Shown: positions 1 to 9,537 of the stretch, piece by piece
Position numbering within the stretch: the stretch's first letter is position 1
Layout: every line of letters starts with the position of its first letter
From: Candidatus Accumulibacter necessarius
GTDB taxonomy: Bacteria > Pseudomonadota > Gammaproteobacteria > Burkholderiales > Rhodocyclaceae
DNA: 64,000 bases
Assembly (NCBI GenBank): GCA_017302435.1
Contig: JAFLDL010000001.1
Location: 124,001-188,000, forward strand
Direction: 5' to 3'
The notes under the pieces: generated by a model
What the model was told of the DNA's origin: nothing
The model's input: only the letters and a program-made list of their open reading frames with translations
Database searches by the model: none
Translations under genes and position numbers: made by a program

Positions 1-1861
1 AAGTATTTGTCACCTGGCTGAGCATGCTGTAGCCGACGACCGTGGTCGTGTATTGGACGCCCGGCACCTTCATGATCAGATCTTCAGCCTGGGCGGCAAT
101 TTCCGACGTGCGTTGCAGCGACGACGCATCGGGAAGCTGGACCGCTGCAAAGACGTAACCTTGATCTTCATCCGGGAGGAAACCGGCGGGGACCAGCTTG
201 CCAAAGAAGCCGGCGCTTGCCGTGACGCCGACCAGAAAGACGAGGCTGATCAGGCTCCTGCGGATGGCGATGCGGCAGACGCCGACGTAGCCGCCGGTGA
301 CGCGGCCGAATACTCCGTTGAACCAGTCGTAGAACTTCTGTAGCGGGCCGCTGCCCTTGACCTTGGGTCTGAGCAGAAGCGCGCAGAGGGCGGGGCTCAG
401 GGTCAGTGCGTTGAACGCCGAGATGATCACCGAAATGGCGATGGTGACCGCGAACTGCTGGTAGAGCTGGCCGGTAATCCCCGGAATGAAGGCGGTCGGC
501 ACGAAGACGGCGGCCAGGATGACGGCGATGGCGATTACCGGGCCAGTGACCTCCTCCATGGCTCTCAGCGTCGCGTCCTTCGGTGACAGGCCGTGCTCGA
601 TATGGTGTTCGACCGCTTCGACAACAACGATGGCATCATCGACCACGAGACCGATCGCCAGCACCAGCCCGAACAGCGACAGCGTGTTGATCGAGAAGCC
701 AAACATCGGGAACAGCATGAAGGTGCCGACCAGCGACACGGGCACCGCCAGCAACGGAATCAGCGTCGCCCGCCAGCCCTGCAGGAAGACGAAAACGACG
801 ATCATCACCAGCACCAGCGCTTCGAACAGCGTGCGCTTGATCTCCTTGATGCCTTCGGTGACCGACAGCGTCGTGTCGAGGGCGATGACGTAATCGAGGT
901 CGGGCGGGAAGCTCTGCTTGATCTTCTCCATCAGCTTCTTGGCGCCGTCCGCTGCGTCGAGGGCATTGGCGCCAGGCATCTGGTAGAGGGCGATGAGAGC
1001 AGCCGGCTTGCCGTTGAGCCGACCCTGCTGGCTGTAGGTCTGGGCACCGAGTTCGATCCGGGCGACATCGCTGACGCGAACGATCGAGCCGTCGGGGTTG
1101 GCGCGCAGGACGATCTTGCCGAAATCCTCGACATTCTCCAGCCGCCCCTGGGCGCGCACCGCGTAGGTGTACTCCTGACCCGGCGGCACCGGCTCGGCGC
1201 CGATCGTTCCGGCCGGATTGACCGTGTTCTGGGCGTTGACCGCGTTGACGATCTCGGGAATCGTGATGTTCAGCTTGGCCAGCTGGTCGGGCCTGACCCA
1301 CAGCCGCATCGCGTACTGGCCTGCGCCAAATACCGTGACGCTGGCGATTCCCTTGACCCGCGTCATCTGGTCGTTGATGTTGATGTAGGCGTAGTTGGCG
1401 AGGAAGATGTTGTCGTAGGTGCCGTTCGGCGAGTAAAGCGCGAACATGACCAGCGGCGACGAGGTCGACTTGGCGACGGTGACGCCGTAGTTGCGCACGT
1501 CCGACGGCAGTTGGGCCTCGGCCTGGCCTTCGCGCATCTGGGCGAGCAACTGGTCGGTGTTGGCGTCGGTGCCCAGTGCGAAGTTGACGTACAGCGTGGA
1601 CTGGCCATTGTTGGCGTTGATTGAATACATGTAGTCCATGTTGTCGACGCCCGACATCTGCTGCTCGATCGGGGTGGCCACCGCCTGTTCGACAGTCAGT
1701 GCGTCGGCGCCGGTATAGGTGCTGCTGACATTGATCTGTGGCGGAACGATGTTCGGGAACTGTGCGGTCGGCAGCCCAGACATGGCGACCAGGCCGACGA
1801 TGGTCATCAGGATCGAGATGACCATGGCGACGATCGGCCGATTGATGAAGAACTTGGACAT
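1..1861 (-). CDS. RND (HAE-1/AcrB-type) multidrug efflux pump, C-terminus cut off by window edge
   Basis: Inner-membrane, proton-driven pump subunit of a tripartite efflux system. About 620 residues are visible, against roughly 1,040 for the family, because the gene runs off the left edge. The N-terminus MSKFFINRPIVAMVISILMT is the usual first transmembrane segment of AcrB/MexB-type pumps. It is followed by the porter domain and, near residue 405, by the membrane motif GLVVDDAIVVVE, whose two aspartates carry the proton relay. The ATG at 1861 follows an AAGGGG ribosome site lying in the end of the adaptor gene, 6 nt away, so the two genes are co-transcribed. Substrate specificity cannot be read from the sequence. 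Confidence 0.95.
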   Translation of the reverse strand, partial: MSKFFINRPIVAMVISILMTIVGLVAMSGLPTAQFPNIVPPQINVSSTYTGADALTVEQAVATPIEQQMSGVDNMDYMYSINANNGQSTLYVNFALGTDANTDQLLAQMREGQAEAQLPSDVRNYGVTVAKSTSSPLVMFALYSPNGTYDNIFLANYAYININDQMTRVKGIASVTVFGAGQYAMRLWVRPDQLAKLNITIPEIVNAVNAQNTVNPAGTIGAEPVPPGQEYTYAVRAQGRLENVEDFGKIVLRANPDGSIVRVSDVARIELGAQTYSQQGRLNGKPAALIALYQMPGANALDAADGAKKLMEKIKQSFPPDLDYVIALDTTLSVTEGIKEIKRTLFEALVLVMIVVFVFLQGWRATLIPLLAVPVSLVGTFMLFPMFGFSINTLSLFGLVLAIGLVVDDAIVVVEAVEHHIEHGLSPKDATLRAMEEVTGPVIAIAVILAAVFVPTAFIPGITGQLYQQFAVTIAISVIISAFNALTLSPALCALLLRPKVKGSGPLQKFYDWFNGVFGRVTGGYVGVCRIAIRRSLISLVFLVGVTASAGFFGKLVPAGFLPDEDQGYVFAAVQLPDASSLQRTSEIAAQAEDLIMKVPGVQYTTTVVGYSMLSQVTNT

Positions 1862-1867
1862 GGCCGC

Positions 1868-3085
1868 TTACCCCTTGGCTGCCGGTGCCGCTGCCGGCGC
1901 GGCGGGTTTTTCGTCTGGCTTGGCGGACGGTGCCTCGGCGACGAAGGGCTTCGGATTGATGGTCACACCCGGGCGCACCTTCTGGGTACCCTCGGCGATC
2001 ACCTGCTCGCCCGGCTGCAGCCCCTTGCTGATGATCCAGTCGCTGCCGATGCGCTCGCCAACCGTCACCGGCCGGATGTCGACCTTGTTGTCGGCGCCCA
2101 CCACGGCCACTAGGTACTTGCCCTGGATTTCCGTGACGGCGCGTTGCGGCACCAGCAGCGCGCCCTTGTCGACTGCCATCGTTGCCCGTACCTTGCCGTA
2201 CTGGCCGGGGCGCAGCAGGTTGTCGGGATTGGGGAACAGGGCTGCGACCTTGAAGGTGCCGGTGCTCACATCGACCTGGCGGTTGAGCACGGAAGACTTG
2301 CCCGGGTGCGGGTAAAGCGAGCCATCCACCAGGAACAACTCAAGCGGGACATGATCCGGCCTCTTGCCCGCAGCGAGAGCCGCGTTGGCAATCTTGAGAT
2401 ACTCGCGCTCGCTGATGTTGAAATAGACCTTGATCGGATCGACGGTCGACACGGTGGTCAGTTCGGTCGGCATGCTCGGACTCAGCAGGTCACCAATCTG
2501 AGCCTTGGCGATGCCGGCAATGCCGCTGACCGGCGAGCTAATCTTCGTGAAGCCGAGATTGAGTTTCGCCGTCCGCAGCGAAGCCTCGGCGGCCTCGAGC
2601 TGGGCCTTGGCTGAAAGATGGGCGCCGGTGGCATCATCCAGATCCTTCTGGCTGACCGCGTTAACGGCGGCCAGCGGCTTGATGCGGTCCAGGTTGGCCT
2701 TGGTCGTCTCGAAACGCGCCGCCTGCTGAGCACGCAGACCCTTGGCCTCATCAACGGCGGCCTCGAAAGTGCGCGGGTCGATCTCGAACAGTGGCTGGCC
2801 CTGTTTCACCAGGTCGCCTTCGCGATAGTTCTGCTTGATCAGGTAACCGGTGACTTGCGGCCGGATGAGGGCATTGACGTTGCCGTCGAGCGAGCCGATC
2901 CATTCCATGTAGATCGGCACGTCGCGCTGGGTGACGGTGACGACTTCGACCACTGGCGGTGGTGGTGCCGCAGCCTTCTCCTTCTCGCAAGCGCTGGTCA
3001 GCAGAAGCGCTACACCGGTCAGCCCGGCCGCGGCGTAGCGGCGAGCGCGATGGGCGGCTGAAGAGGGGGAGGGGGTAGATGTCAT
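1868..3085 (-). CDS. RND efflux periplasmic adaptor (membrane fusion protein), lipoprotein
   Basis: Adaptor that links the RND pump to an outer-membrane channel. The 405-residue protein starts at ATG 3085, which has AGGAG 6 nt upstream; an in-frame upstream extension has no such site. A signal peptide ends in the lipobox LLLTSAC, so the mature protein is probably anchored by lipid. The lipoyl-like half-motifs (GYLIKQNYREGDLVKQGQPLF) flank a coiled-coil hairpin at about residues 110-170, and a beta-barrel follows. The C-terminus is Ala/Pro/Lys-rich. It is transcribed ahead of the pump gene. No outer-membrane factor gene lies in the visible stretch; it may be beyond the left edge. Confidence 0.93.
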   Translation of the reverse strand: MTSTPSPSSAAHRARRYAAAGLTGVALLLTSACEKEKAAAPPPPVVEVVTVTQRDVPIYMEWIGSLDGNVNALIRPQVTGYLIKQNYREGDLVKQGQPLFEIDPRTFEAAVDEAKGLRAQQAARFETTKANLDRIKPLAAVNAVSQKDLDDATGAHLSAKAQLEAAEASLRTAKLNLGFTKISSPVSGIAGIAKAQIGDLLSPSMPTELTTVSTVDPIKVYFNISEREYLKIANAALAAGKRPDHVPLELFLVDGSLYPHPGKSSVLNRQVDVSTGTFKVAALFPNPDNLLRPGQYGKVRATMAVDKGALLVPQRAVTEIQGKYLVAVVGADNKVDIRPVTVGERIGSDWIISKGLQPGEQVIAEGTQKVRPGVTINPKPFVAEAPSAKPDEKPAAPAAAPAAKG

Positions 3086-3320
3086 GATGGCTCCTGCATT
3101 GGGCTGATTTGGCGCGGCGTGCTGCCTCGGTTGCCGGGGACTTCCGGTGGTGAATACGGCTGACCGGCCACCGGGTCTCCAGTTCAAGCAGATAATTATG
3201 CGTCAAGCGCCGCTCGCAATCCAGCAAATGGCCGTTTACCTCCGGGCTGTGGCACCATCCGCAGCCTGGAGTGCTGCTTTCCGACGACCCTGCTTCCGTC
3301 GGGTATGGCGCGCTTCACTC

Positions 3321-4508
3321 ATGATCCCGGAGCCCGACTTGTCATCGAACATCTCGGTCAGCAGCAGATCGTCCGCGAGCGCCTTTCCAGGCGAGGCCTG
3401 GACGCGACTCTGCCCGGCCGGCCATCCCTTTCTCAACGCCGATTTTCTGTCGATCGTTGAGCGGCACGGGGCGGCCGCCCCTGAGTCGGGCTGGACGGCT
3501 CGTCATCTGGTGGCCAGCGACGAGAGCGGCGCCGTCGTTGGCCTGCTGCCGCTGTACATCAAGAGCCACTCGCACGGCGACTTCATCTATGACTGGTCCT
3601 GGGCGGCGGCCTACCGGCAGCTCGGCCGCCAGTACTACCCGAAACTGATGAGCTGTCTGCCGCACACCCCGGTTGCCGGCGCGCGCATCCTGGTCGGCGA
3701 AGGGCCGCAGGCGCGATCTATCCGGCAGTCGCTGGTCGAGGCGGCCAAGGAACTGGCGACCCGTTGCCCTGCCTCTTCGTGGCATGTGGCGCTGGCCACC
3801 GAGGCAGAAATGGACCTGCTGCGGAGCGACGGGCTGCTGATCAGTCACGACGTCCAGTTTCATTGGCTCGATCCCGGCTGCGGCGACTTCGACGGCTACC
3901 TGGCCACCTTCAGTGCGGCCAAACGCCGCAAGGTCCGTGCCGAACGGCGACGCGTCGCGGAGAGCGGGCTCTCGCTCGAGACACGGCATGGGGATCAGAT
4001 CGACGCCGCCGAATGGCCGTTGCTGCACGCACTCTACGCCAGCACTTTCGACCGGTTCGGCAATCACGCCGCATTCTCGGCCGCCTGTTTCGCCGATCTG
4101 GCGGCGGCTCTGGGTCGTCGAATGGTCGTTTTCATCGCCCGTGATCGCGGATTGCCGGTCGCCGTGGCGATCTGTTTTCGCAGCGATGATGCACTCTACG
4201 GGCGCTACTGGGGTTGCTCGGGGACCTATCACAGCCTGCATTTCGAACTCTGCTTCTACCAAGGTATTGCCTATTGCCTGCGCGAGGGCCTGCGGCGCTT
4301 CGAGCCGGGAGCGGGCGGCGAACACAAGCTGGCGCGCGGGTTCACGCCGACGGTCGTGCAGTCCGCGCACTGGATCAGCGACCCCGGCATGCGACAGTTG
4401 CTCGCCCGTCACCTGGCGTTGCAGGGCGAGGCGGTTTCCGAGTATCGGGACGACGCGGCGGAGCATCTGCCCTTCCGGCGTGACGCGTCGCCATCGCAGG
4501 GAGGCTGA
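3321..4508 (+). CDS. FemAB-like N-acyltransferase family protein (DUF482/peptidogalycan biosynthesis)
   Basis: A 395-residue soluble protein with no signal peptide. Segments such as HPFLNADFLSIVERHGAA, LPLYIKSHSHGDFIYDWSWA and GEHKLARGFTPTVVQSAHW match the DUF482 family, which has a GNAT/FemAB-like fold and is usually placed in cell-envelope or amino-acyl transfer chemistry. The substrate is unknown. The start at ATG 3321 is chosen because family homology begins soon after; no strong ribosome site is visible and the frame stays open upstream to about 3147. It is divergent from the efflux operon. Confidence 0.8.
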   Translation: MIPEPDLSSNISVSSRSSASAFPGEAWTRLCPAGHPFLNADFLSIVERHGAAAPESGWTARHLVASDESGAVVGLLPLYIKSHSHGDFIYDWSWAAAYRQLGRQYYPKLMSCLPHTPVAGARILVGEGPQARSIRQSLVEAAKELATRCPASSWHVALATEAEMDLLRSDGLLISHDVQFHWLDPGCGDFDGYLATFSAAKRRKVRAERRRVAESGLSLETRHGDQIDAAEWPLLHALYASTFDRFGNHAAFSAACFADLAAALGRRMVVFIARDRGLPVAVAICFRSDDALYGRYWGCSGTYHSLHFELCFYQGIAYCLREGLRRFEPGAGGEHKLARGFTPTVVQSAHWISDPGMRQLLARHLALQGEAVSEYRDDAAEHLPFRRDASPSQGG

Positions 4509-5468
4509 GGAGTCTTGAATTTCCGCTCCGCCGGTTTGCCGAAGCGCTCCCCTCGAGGGGCGTCGCAACTGTCCATCGACCGCTCACCTCGCCTGTGACG
4601 CCGGCCTGAACCAGCCTGCCATGCCCGGCCGATCAACAGGCCAAAATCGTCGACGCCATCGGCCGTTCCTTCCTGCCCACGCCAAGAGCCGACAAGCGCC
4701 TGGTGTAGGCAGAGACTTTTTTCGGCTTTGCCCATTTCAAGAAGGACCCGACAGCTACTGCTTACTGACGTCTGCCAACCGGAGGAAGAGCCGACTGACA
4801 ACACGGAAGCCGCCGTTCGATAGTCGGCAGTGCTATTCTTGCCTGAGCAGCAGCTTCGAAGCAGGAGCGGTCCGTTGGTGAAGGATGGCGGCCGTCGGCA
4901 ATCGGCCACCGGCCACATTCCGCCGGTCGGGATCGCTACCCAATTTCAATAGTTCGGGCGTCGTGGGCGTCTGGCGGATGGCCGCTATTCGCCGAGCAAA
5001 CTGACGTCATCACTGCCTCGATCCGGCCAGGAGCGGACGGCCGAGATCCTTCTCCATTGCGGCCATTCATTTTCCTGCTTGCTCTGAAGCGGTCATTGAT
5101 CCGAGGATGCTCAGATTTTCAGCCTGGCAGGCCGCAATGCAGCGTAACCGGCCGGTGAGCATTCATGATTAGGGATATGATCCGAGCAGCGAGACTCGCT
5201 GAAATCGGTTTTCTGAAAGGCTGCTCCTCCCCCCATTGTAGCCACTCTCCGGACTACAGGCTGTGCGGGGGGTGCGGGGGCGCGATACGGCAGACTTTAT
5301 GGCGGCGCCGAGGACTTCCTGGTGCGAAATCGGCAATTGACCGAGACGGCCAGAGTCGAAGATACGCGCTGATGTCGCGTTGGATTGCCTATCCTTTTAA
5401 AAGGGCCTTTGAAAGAACTATGCTCGCCTGGCGTTGCTTCAGCGATGTTCCATCTTGAGGAAACCTCC
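4509..5468. other. Long non-coding stretch before the PEBP gene
   Basis: About 960 bases with no convincing gene: short open frames here have no ribosome sites and no recognisable protein motifs. It contains two copies of a loose motif GCGGYCATTSA (5059-5069 and 5089-5099) that recurs in other non-coding parts of the first 10 kb, and a perfect 12-bp palindrome CCTTTTAAAAGG at 5393-5404, 65 bases before the next start codon. The palindrome could belong to the promoter region of the PEBP gene. Confidence 0.5.
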
Positions 5469-6068
5469 ATGAACCTGATCGTCAATTTCGGACGCAGCAT
5501 CGGCCTGGCCGCTGCTGCGCTTGCGCTCGCGGGCTGTGCCGCGATGTCACCCGGCGCCACGCCGGTCGGCGACCCGGGCTTCGGCTTCGCGCTGTGGTCG
5601 CCGGGCCGCGCCGACAACGCGCAGCTCGAAACCCGATACGCCGGCAAGAACCCGAACAACGCCAACTGCGTCGGCGAGAACCTTTCGCCCGCGCTGGCCT
5701 GGGCCCGCGCGCCAGCTGCCACGCGCAGCTTCGTGATCCTGATGGACGACCAGGCCGGCCGTGCCGGCCTCGGCGTGAACCACTGGGTCGCCTATGGCAT
5801 CGCGCCCGAGGCGAACGGGCTGCCCGAGGCTGCGGCCGTCGCCGCACCGGCCGGCTTCAGTGCCGGCAAAAACTCGCTGGGCATGCCCTACCTCGGCCCC
5901 TGCCCGCCGCGCGGCAATGCGCCGCAGCACTACGTCTACACGCTGATCGCCACCTCGCTTGAAGCCGGCGCGCTGCCGCCGCGGCTAGACAAGGCCGCAG
6001 TGCTGGAGGCACTCAAGGGCGGCAAGGTGCTTGGCGCCGCGAGCCTCGTGCTGCGCTTCAACCACTGA
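5469..6068 (+). CDS. YbhB/YbcL (PEBP/Raf kinase inhibitor-like) family lipoprotein
   Basis: A 199-residue protein of the phosphatidylethanolamine-binding protein superfamily. The start at ATG 5469 has GAGGAAA just upstream. The signal peptide ends in the lipobox ALAGC. The core shows the bacterial PEBP pattern: NLSPALAWARAP, then VILMDDQAG, VNHWVAYGI and YLGPCPPRGNAPQHYVYTL, which form the anion-binding pocket. Bacterial members have no settled physiological role, so only the fold and envelope location are claimed. No operon partner is visible. Confidence 0.9.
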   Translation: MNLIVNFGRSIGLAAAALALAGCAAMSPGATPVGDPGFGFALWSPGRADNAQLETRYAGKNPNNANCVGENLSPALAWARAPAATRSFVILMDDQAGRAGLGVNHWVAYGIAPEANGLPEAAAVAAPAGFSAGKNSLGMPYLGPCPPRGNAPQHYVYTLIATSLEAGALPPRLDKAAVLEALKGGKVLGAASLVLRFNH

Positions 6069-6232
6069 CCTCGTTTTGCGCTTCAAGCACTGCCTTTGCC
6101 CGACCCTTCCCGTCCCTCTGCATCGCCCATGACCGACCCCCGCATCATCTTCATCGGCGCGCCCGAAACCGCCGCCGCCGACTTCGAGGCGCGTACGCGC
6201 CAACTTCCCCGGCATCGACCTCTACGGTACCC

Positions 6233-6462
6233 AGCGGAGAGGCCCGCGCCTACTGCGACGAGTGTCAGCACGATTTCCTGATCGCCTCCTCCTGCAAATG
6301 TCGTGGCGTATGCGCCTCGTGCAACACTCGGTGCATGGTCGAACCGGCGGCGCATCTGGTCGATCACGTCTTTCCGCCGTTGCCGGTGCGGCAATGGGTG
6401 CTGGAGGTGCTCAAGGGGCTGCGCTACTTCCTCCAGCGCGACGTCAACGGCCGTTGTACTCC
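6233..6462 (+). pseudogene. IS91-family transposase fragment (zinc-binding domain)
   Basis: Reading frame 2 from about 6239 encodes a stretch with the cysteine pattern YCDECQHDF...SCKCRGVCASCNTR followed by HVFPPLPVRQWVLEVLKGLR. This is the characteristic zinc-finger and start of the catalytic domain of IS91-type (Y2, rolling-circle) transposases. No start codon fits, the upstream N-terminal part is absent, and homology stops after LRYFLQRD. No catalytic tyrosines remain. It is a decayed relic, not an active element. Confidence 0.65.
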
Positions 6463-7100
6463 GGCAAGGCGACCCCCACCACCGAAAATTCGAGGCATCT
6501 CATTGGCATAGTATTGATCGGTTGTCTCGGATTCTGACCGGCCGTTGACAGTCTGATCCCGCCGTTGGCATCAAGAGTTGTGCGCACCCAGTTCGTGGTC
6601 GGCTGTAGACCGGTTTGCTGTCATTCGGAATTTGAAACCGTATGGCAGGAGGGTGCCCATTGCTGCCGGTCAGGTTTTCGACTCCAGCGACAGCTCCGCA
6701 GCGATAGCGCCCATTCGGATTCCGTGACATGCGGGTAGTGTGTCGGCGACGCCATCATCTGGCCGAGCCATTTTGAATGGCAGGCCAACTTCGGATTGCA
6801 GCCGCTCGACTAGCGCCTCTGGCGGCAACAATGTTCCAGCGACAGGTTGCTGAGCGGAGCGGTCGCTTTGGTTCCAGGGCATCCGGGGCGATCTTATCGA
6901 ACCTGCGCCATGTGACCGGTGGGGAACAATTCCCCGCCGGTCATCCGGCAGAAAACCAAATCAAAGACCGACTCGACTGTTCAATGCGACGGCGTCGCAA
7001 GCGAACTGCTCTGCGCAAGGCGCCCGATCAGTGCATCACGTTCTCGGGCGCCTCCTGTATCAGCGCCATCCGGCATGCGGCAATGCGATGGGCTGGCCCC
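6463..7100. other. Non-coding stretch between the transposase relic and the DUF1254 gene
   Basis: No supported gene is seen. Part of the zone with the recurring motif (GCTGTCATTCG at 6617-6627). It ends in a perfect inverted repeat described separately at 7018-7053. Confidence 0.4.
7018..7053 (-). terminator. Stem-loop downstream of the DUF1254 gene
   Basis: Perfect 10-bp arms AGGCGCCCGA / TCGGGCGCCT with a 16-nt loop, 48 bases past the stop codon of the minus-strand gene. No T-run follows, so it is either a weak terminator or a 3' stabilising hairpin. Confidence 0.4.
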
Positions 7101-8585
7101 CTACTTGGTCATGACGAGAGCCGGCGGCTGCCAGGTACCCTCTCCTGCCGGCAGGATCGACGGCGGCGTTTCCTTCGGCCAGTAGAGGCGCATCACCAGA
7201 TAGATTTCGCCGTCCGGCGCCGGCAGCCAGTTGGCTTCCTTGTCCTTGCCCGGCGAATCCTTCTGGATGTAGAGCGTAAGCGAACCGTCCTTGTTCTTCT
7301 TCATGCCCGACATCATCGGCGAATTGATCAGGTAGCGGTTGATCGGGTTCTTGACCAGCAGCTGGTTCTTGGCGTCGTACATGGTGACCGACCAGAAGGC
7401 GTTGACCGGCGGGAACTGATCCTTGGCGAAGGTCAGGGTGTAGTTGTGCTTCGAACCGTCGAGCACCGTACCGTCGGCCAGGGTCTTGGCCATCGGATAC
7501 ATCGCCTCTTCGGCGTTGTTGCCGTAGATGCCGGCCCGTGCCGCGGCTGCGCGCAGCAGCCAGTCGCCGTTGTAGAAGGCGCGGTCGCCGAACAGGGAGC
7601 TGATATGCCAGCCGTTGACCGTCTTGCCGAGGCTGGCGACTTTCTCGTTGACCTTCTTGTCGCCTTCCTTCATGCCGAGCAGGATTGCGGCCTTGTGTTC
7701 GAGCGAGAGATCCTTGAAGGCGAACTTCTTGCCAGGGCCGATACCGATGCTGGCGAGCTTGGCGCGGATCGCTTCTTCCTCGGGGCCGGCCGGGGCGAAC
7801 TGCAGCGCGAGGTCGAGGTAGTCAAAGAACTCGGTCTTGACCAGATCCTTGTCGAACTTCGGCCAGTCGACCGCAGCGGCGGCGGGCGGCGCCGGCTGGT
7901 TCAGGAATGCCGACAGCGGCTGAATCTTGTAGCCGGCCTGGACTGCCTCGACGTTGGGCATGTCCTTCGCGTCGACAAGCTGCGTACGGAACGCGGCGAG
8001 CGAGAAGTCGGTGGTCGAGTGGAACACCTTCTTGATGCCCTGCGGGGTCTCGCCCTTCCAGCGTGGGCCAACGATCAGGTAATCGCCGGCTTCGCTGCCG
8101 GTGGCTCGGCTGCCGATGTAGCCGTAGTTAAAGGTGTTGCCGTCGTTGAGCATCACCGAGTAGTAACGTTTGGGATCGACGGCCGGCACCGAAATCACGA
8201 CCGGTTCGGCACGCAGATCGAGCCAGGCCAGCGAATAGGGGGTGTCGCTGTTGGGCGTCGGGATCGCCGTGTCTTCATAGGTGAAGACACGATGCTCGTT
8301 GTAGATGTTATTGAAAGGCGCCTTCCACTGCCCCGAGTTCTTGTCGAGGACGTATTCGTACATGACGCCGTAGTTCATGATGAGCGGCAGGCCGTAAACG
8401 AAGCCTTCCTCGGCGATGGCCTTGACTTCCGCGATGCCGGGGACGGGGATTTCGGCCTTCTTGTCGGCCACCTGGGCGGTGGCGACCGGGTCGGCTTTCT
8501 TTTCGCAGCCGGGAAGCCCGATTGCGGCGATGGCGCCGCAGAGCAGGGCCGTTAGGGTGATGCGCCTTGCTGGATCTGGATGCAT
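7101..8585 (-). CDS. DUF1254/DUF1214 domain lipoprotein
   Basis: A 494-residue exported protein. The start at ATG 8585 is set by GGAGG 8 nt upstream; the frame extends further but that is unneeded. The signal peptide carries the lipobox IGLPGC. DUF1254 lies at about residues 60-190 (GFVYGLPLIMNYGVMYEYVL, NSDTPYSLAWLDLRAEPVVI), and DUF1214 occupies the last ~110 residues (FPPVNAFWSVTMYD, KNPINRYLI, WLPAPDGEIYLVMRLYWPK). Such proteins are widespread in the proteobacterial envelope and have no firmly assigned reaction. The gene stands alone with long non-coding flanks. Confidence 0.9.
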   Translation of the reverse strand: MHPDPARRITLTALLCGAIAAIGLPGCEKKADPVATAQVADKKAEIPVPGIAEVKAIAEEGFVYGLPLIMNYGVMYEYVLDKNSGQWKAPFNNIYNEHRVFTYEDTAIPTPNSDTPYSLAWLDLRAEPVVISVPAVDPKRYYSVMLNDGNTFNYGYIGSRATGSEAGDYLIVGPRWKGETPQGIKKVFHSTTDFSLAAFRTQLVDAKDMPNVEAVQAGYKIQPLSAFLNQPAPPAAAAVDWPKFDKDLVKTEFFDYLDLALQFAPAGPEEEAIRAKLASIGIGPGKKFAFKDLSLEHKAAILLGMKEGDKKVNEKVASLGKTVNGWHISSLFGDRAFYNGDWLLRAAAARAGIYGNNAEEAMYPMAKTLADGTVLDGSKHNYTLTFAKDQFPPVNAFWSVTMYDAKNQLLVKNPINRYLINSPMMSGMKKNKDGSLTLYIQKDSPGKDKEANWLPAPDGEIYLVMRLYWPKETPPSILPAGEGTWQPPALVMTK

Positions 8586-9228
8586 TTGCTTTTCCTCCAT
8601 GGTTGCCTGCATGCGCGACCGATGCGGTCGATGACGCCGTTGAATATTGCCAAATCCGTTGCGTCCTCGCAATTGGTGTTCGACACTTGGCTGGAACTTG
8701 AGCTGACCAACAGCAAACATGCTCTCTTGACTACCTATGGCGGAGCAATGAATGCCGGATATCAGCCGATGTTTCGCGAGCTGTTTTTTGGTCAGCTTGG
8801 CCGAGTCGCTGGCTTGGGCTTTTCGGCGGTTCTCCGAACCAAGCCGCCATTCGGATGAATGCCCGGCGGGATAGGCGACAGTCCGCAGCTGGCCGGGTGG
8901 CGTAGTAAAGGTCGGGGTTCCCAATGGCCGGCGCCAGCTGGTTAGTTGCCGCTCAAGAGATCAGCCTGCCTCGGGAAGGCGAACGTCAGCTTTAGATCTT
9001 CCCATCCAATCGGTGAACGGCCGCTTTCAGGAATTGGAACTTCACTGACCGCTTTCCGGCGATGAATCCGACGAGGGGACGGTCGCATTCGACCCATTGT
9101 TGACGTTCAGGCGATCTATAAGCAGACCTTCAACGGACTCGCTCACCGGCTCCGCATGGCAGAGTGACACCCAGTCTCAACATCTTTCTACTCGTTTTAG
9201 CGCGCTACAGGCGTACGTCACCCATGAT
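8586..9228. other. Non-coding stretch
   Basis: About 640 bases between the DUF1254 gene and the mini-protein gene. No ribosome site, protein motif or RNA gene is recognised. It includes tandem-looking imperfect segments (GGCCGCTTTC near 9020, GACCGCTTTC near 9046, GGTCGCATTCG near 9081) resembling dispersed intergenic sequence. Confidence 0.4.
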
Positions 9229-9537
9229 TCAGCGTCGAACGCCCACGCGGTTAGCTCCCCCGTTCCGGTTGGTTGCACTAGCCCCTGCCGCGCCAACATT
9301 CCCAGCAGCTCCGGGTTGGTTGATACCGGGGTCCCGCACGCCCACGCCGGGTGCGCCTACACCAACGCCGGGTGCAACCCCCACGCCCGGAGCGCCGACA
9401 CCGGGGGCTGCTACTGGGCGCGCAACACATCCTTTGGGTACGCCAACGGTCTTGCAATAAACGACGGCACTCGCGGGCATGGCGGCAAAACCAAGGCCAA
9501 AAGCCAGCACTGAAGTTACCAATAAACGGTTCATCAT
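9229..9537 (-). CDS. Small exported Gly/Val/Pro-repeat protein
   Basis: A 102-residue protein: signal peptide (MNRLLVTSVLAFGLGFAAMPASA), then a short cysteine-containing head VVYCKTVGVPKGCVARP, then a low-complexity tail built of overlapping GVGAPGVGV-type units. A GGGAG ribosome site precedes two adjacent ATGs. The VVYCxxVGxPKGCVxR head is familiar from small secreted proteins annotated as hypothetical in alphaproteobacteria; here I recall the pattern only and cannot confirm a family. The two head cysteines could pair in the periplasm. Function unknown. Confidence 0.7.
   Translation of the reverse strand: MMNRLLVTSVLAFGLGFAAMPASAVVYCKTVGVPKGCVARPVAAPGVGAPGVGVAPGVGVGAPGVGVRDPGINQPGAAGNVGAAGASATNRNGGANRVGVRR

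Noticed and set aside
5165-5458. A 97-codon frame upstream of the PEBP gene
   Set aside because: No ribosome site, no family resemblance and atypical composition; the PEBP gene is well defined downstream.
9164-9460. A Pro/Thr-rich plus-strand frame resembling a mucin-like protein
   Set aside because: It is the complement of the Gly/Val/Pro repeats of the minus-strand mini-protein, which has a signal peptide and ribosome site.
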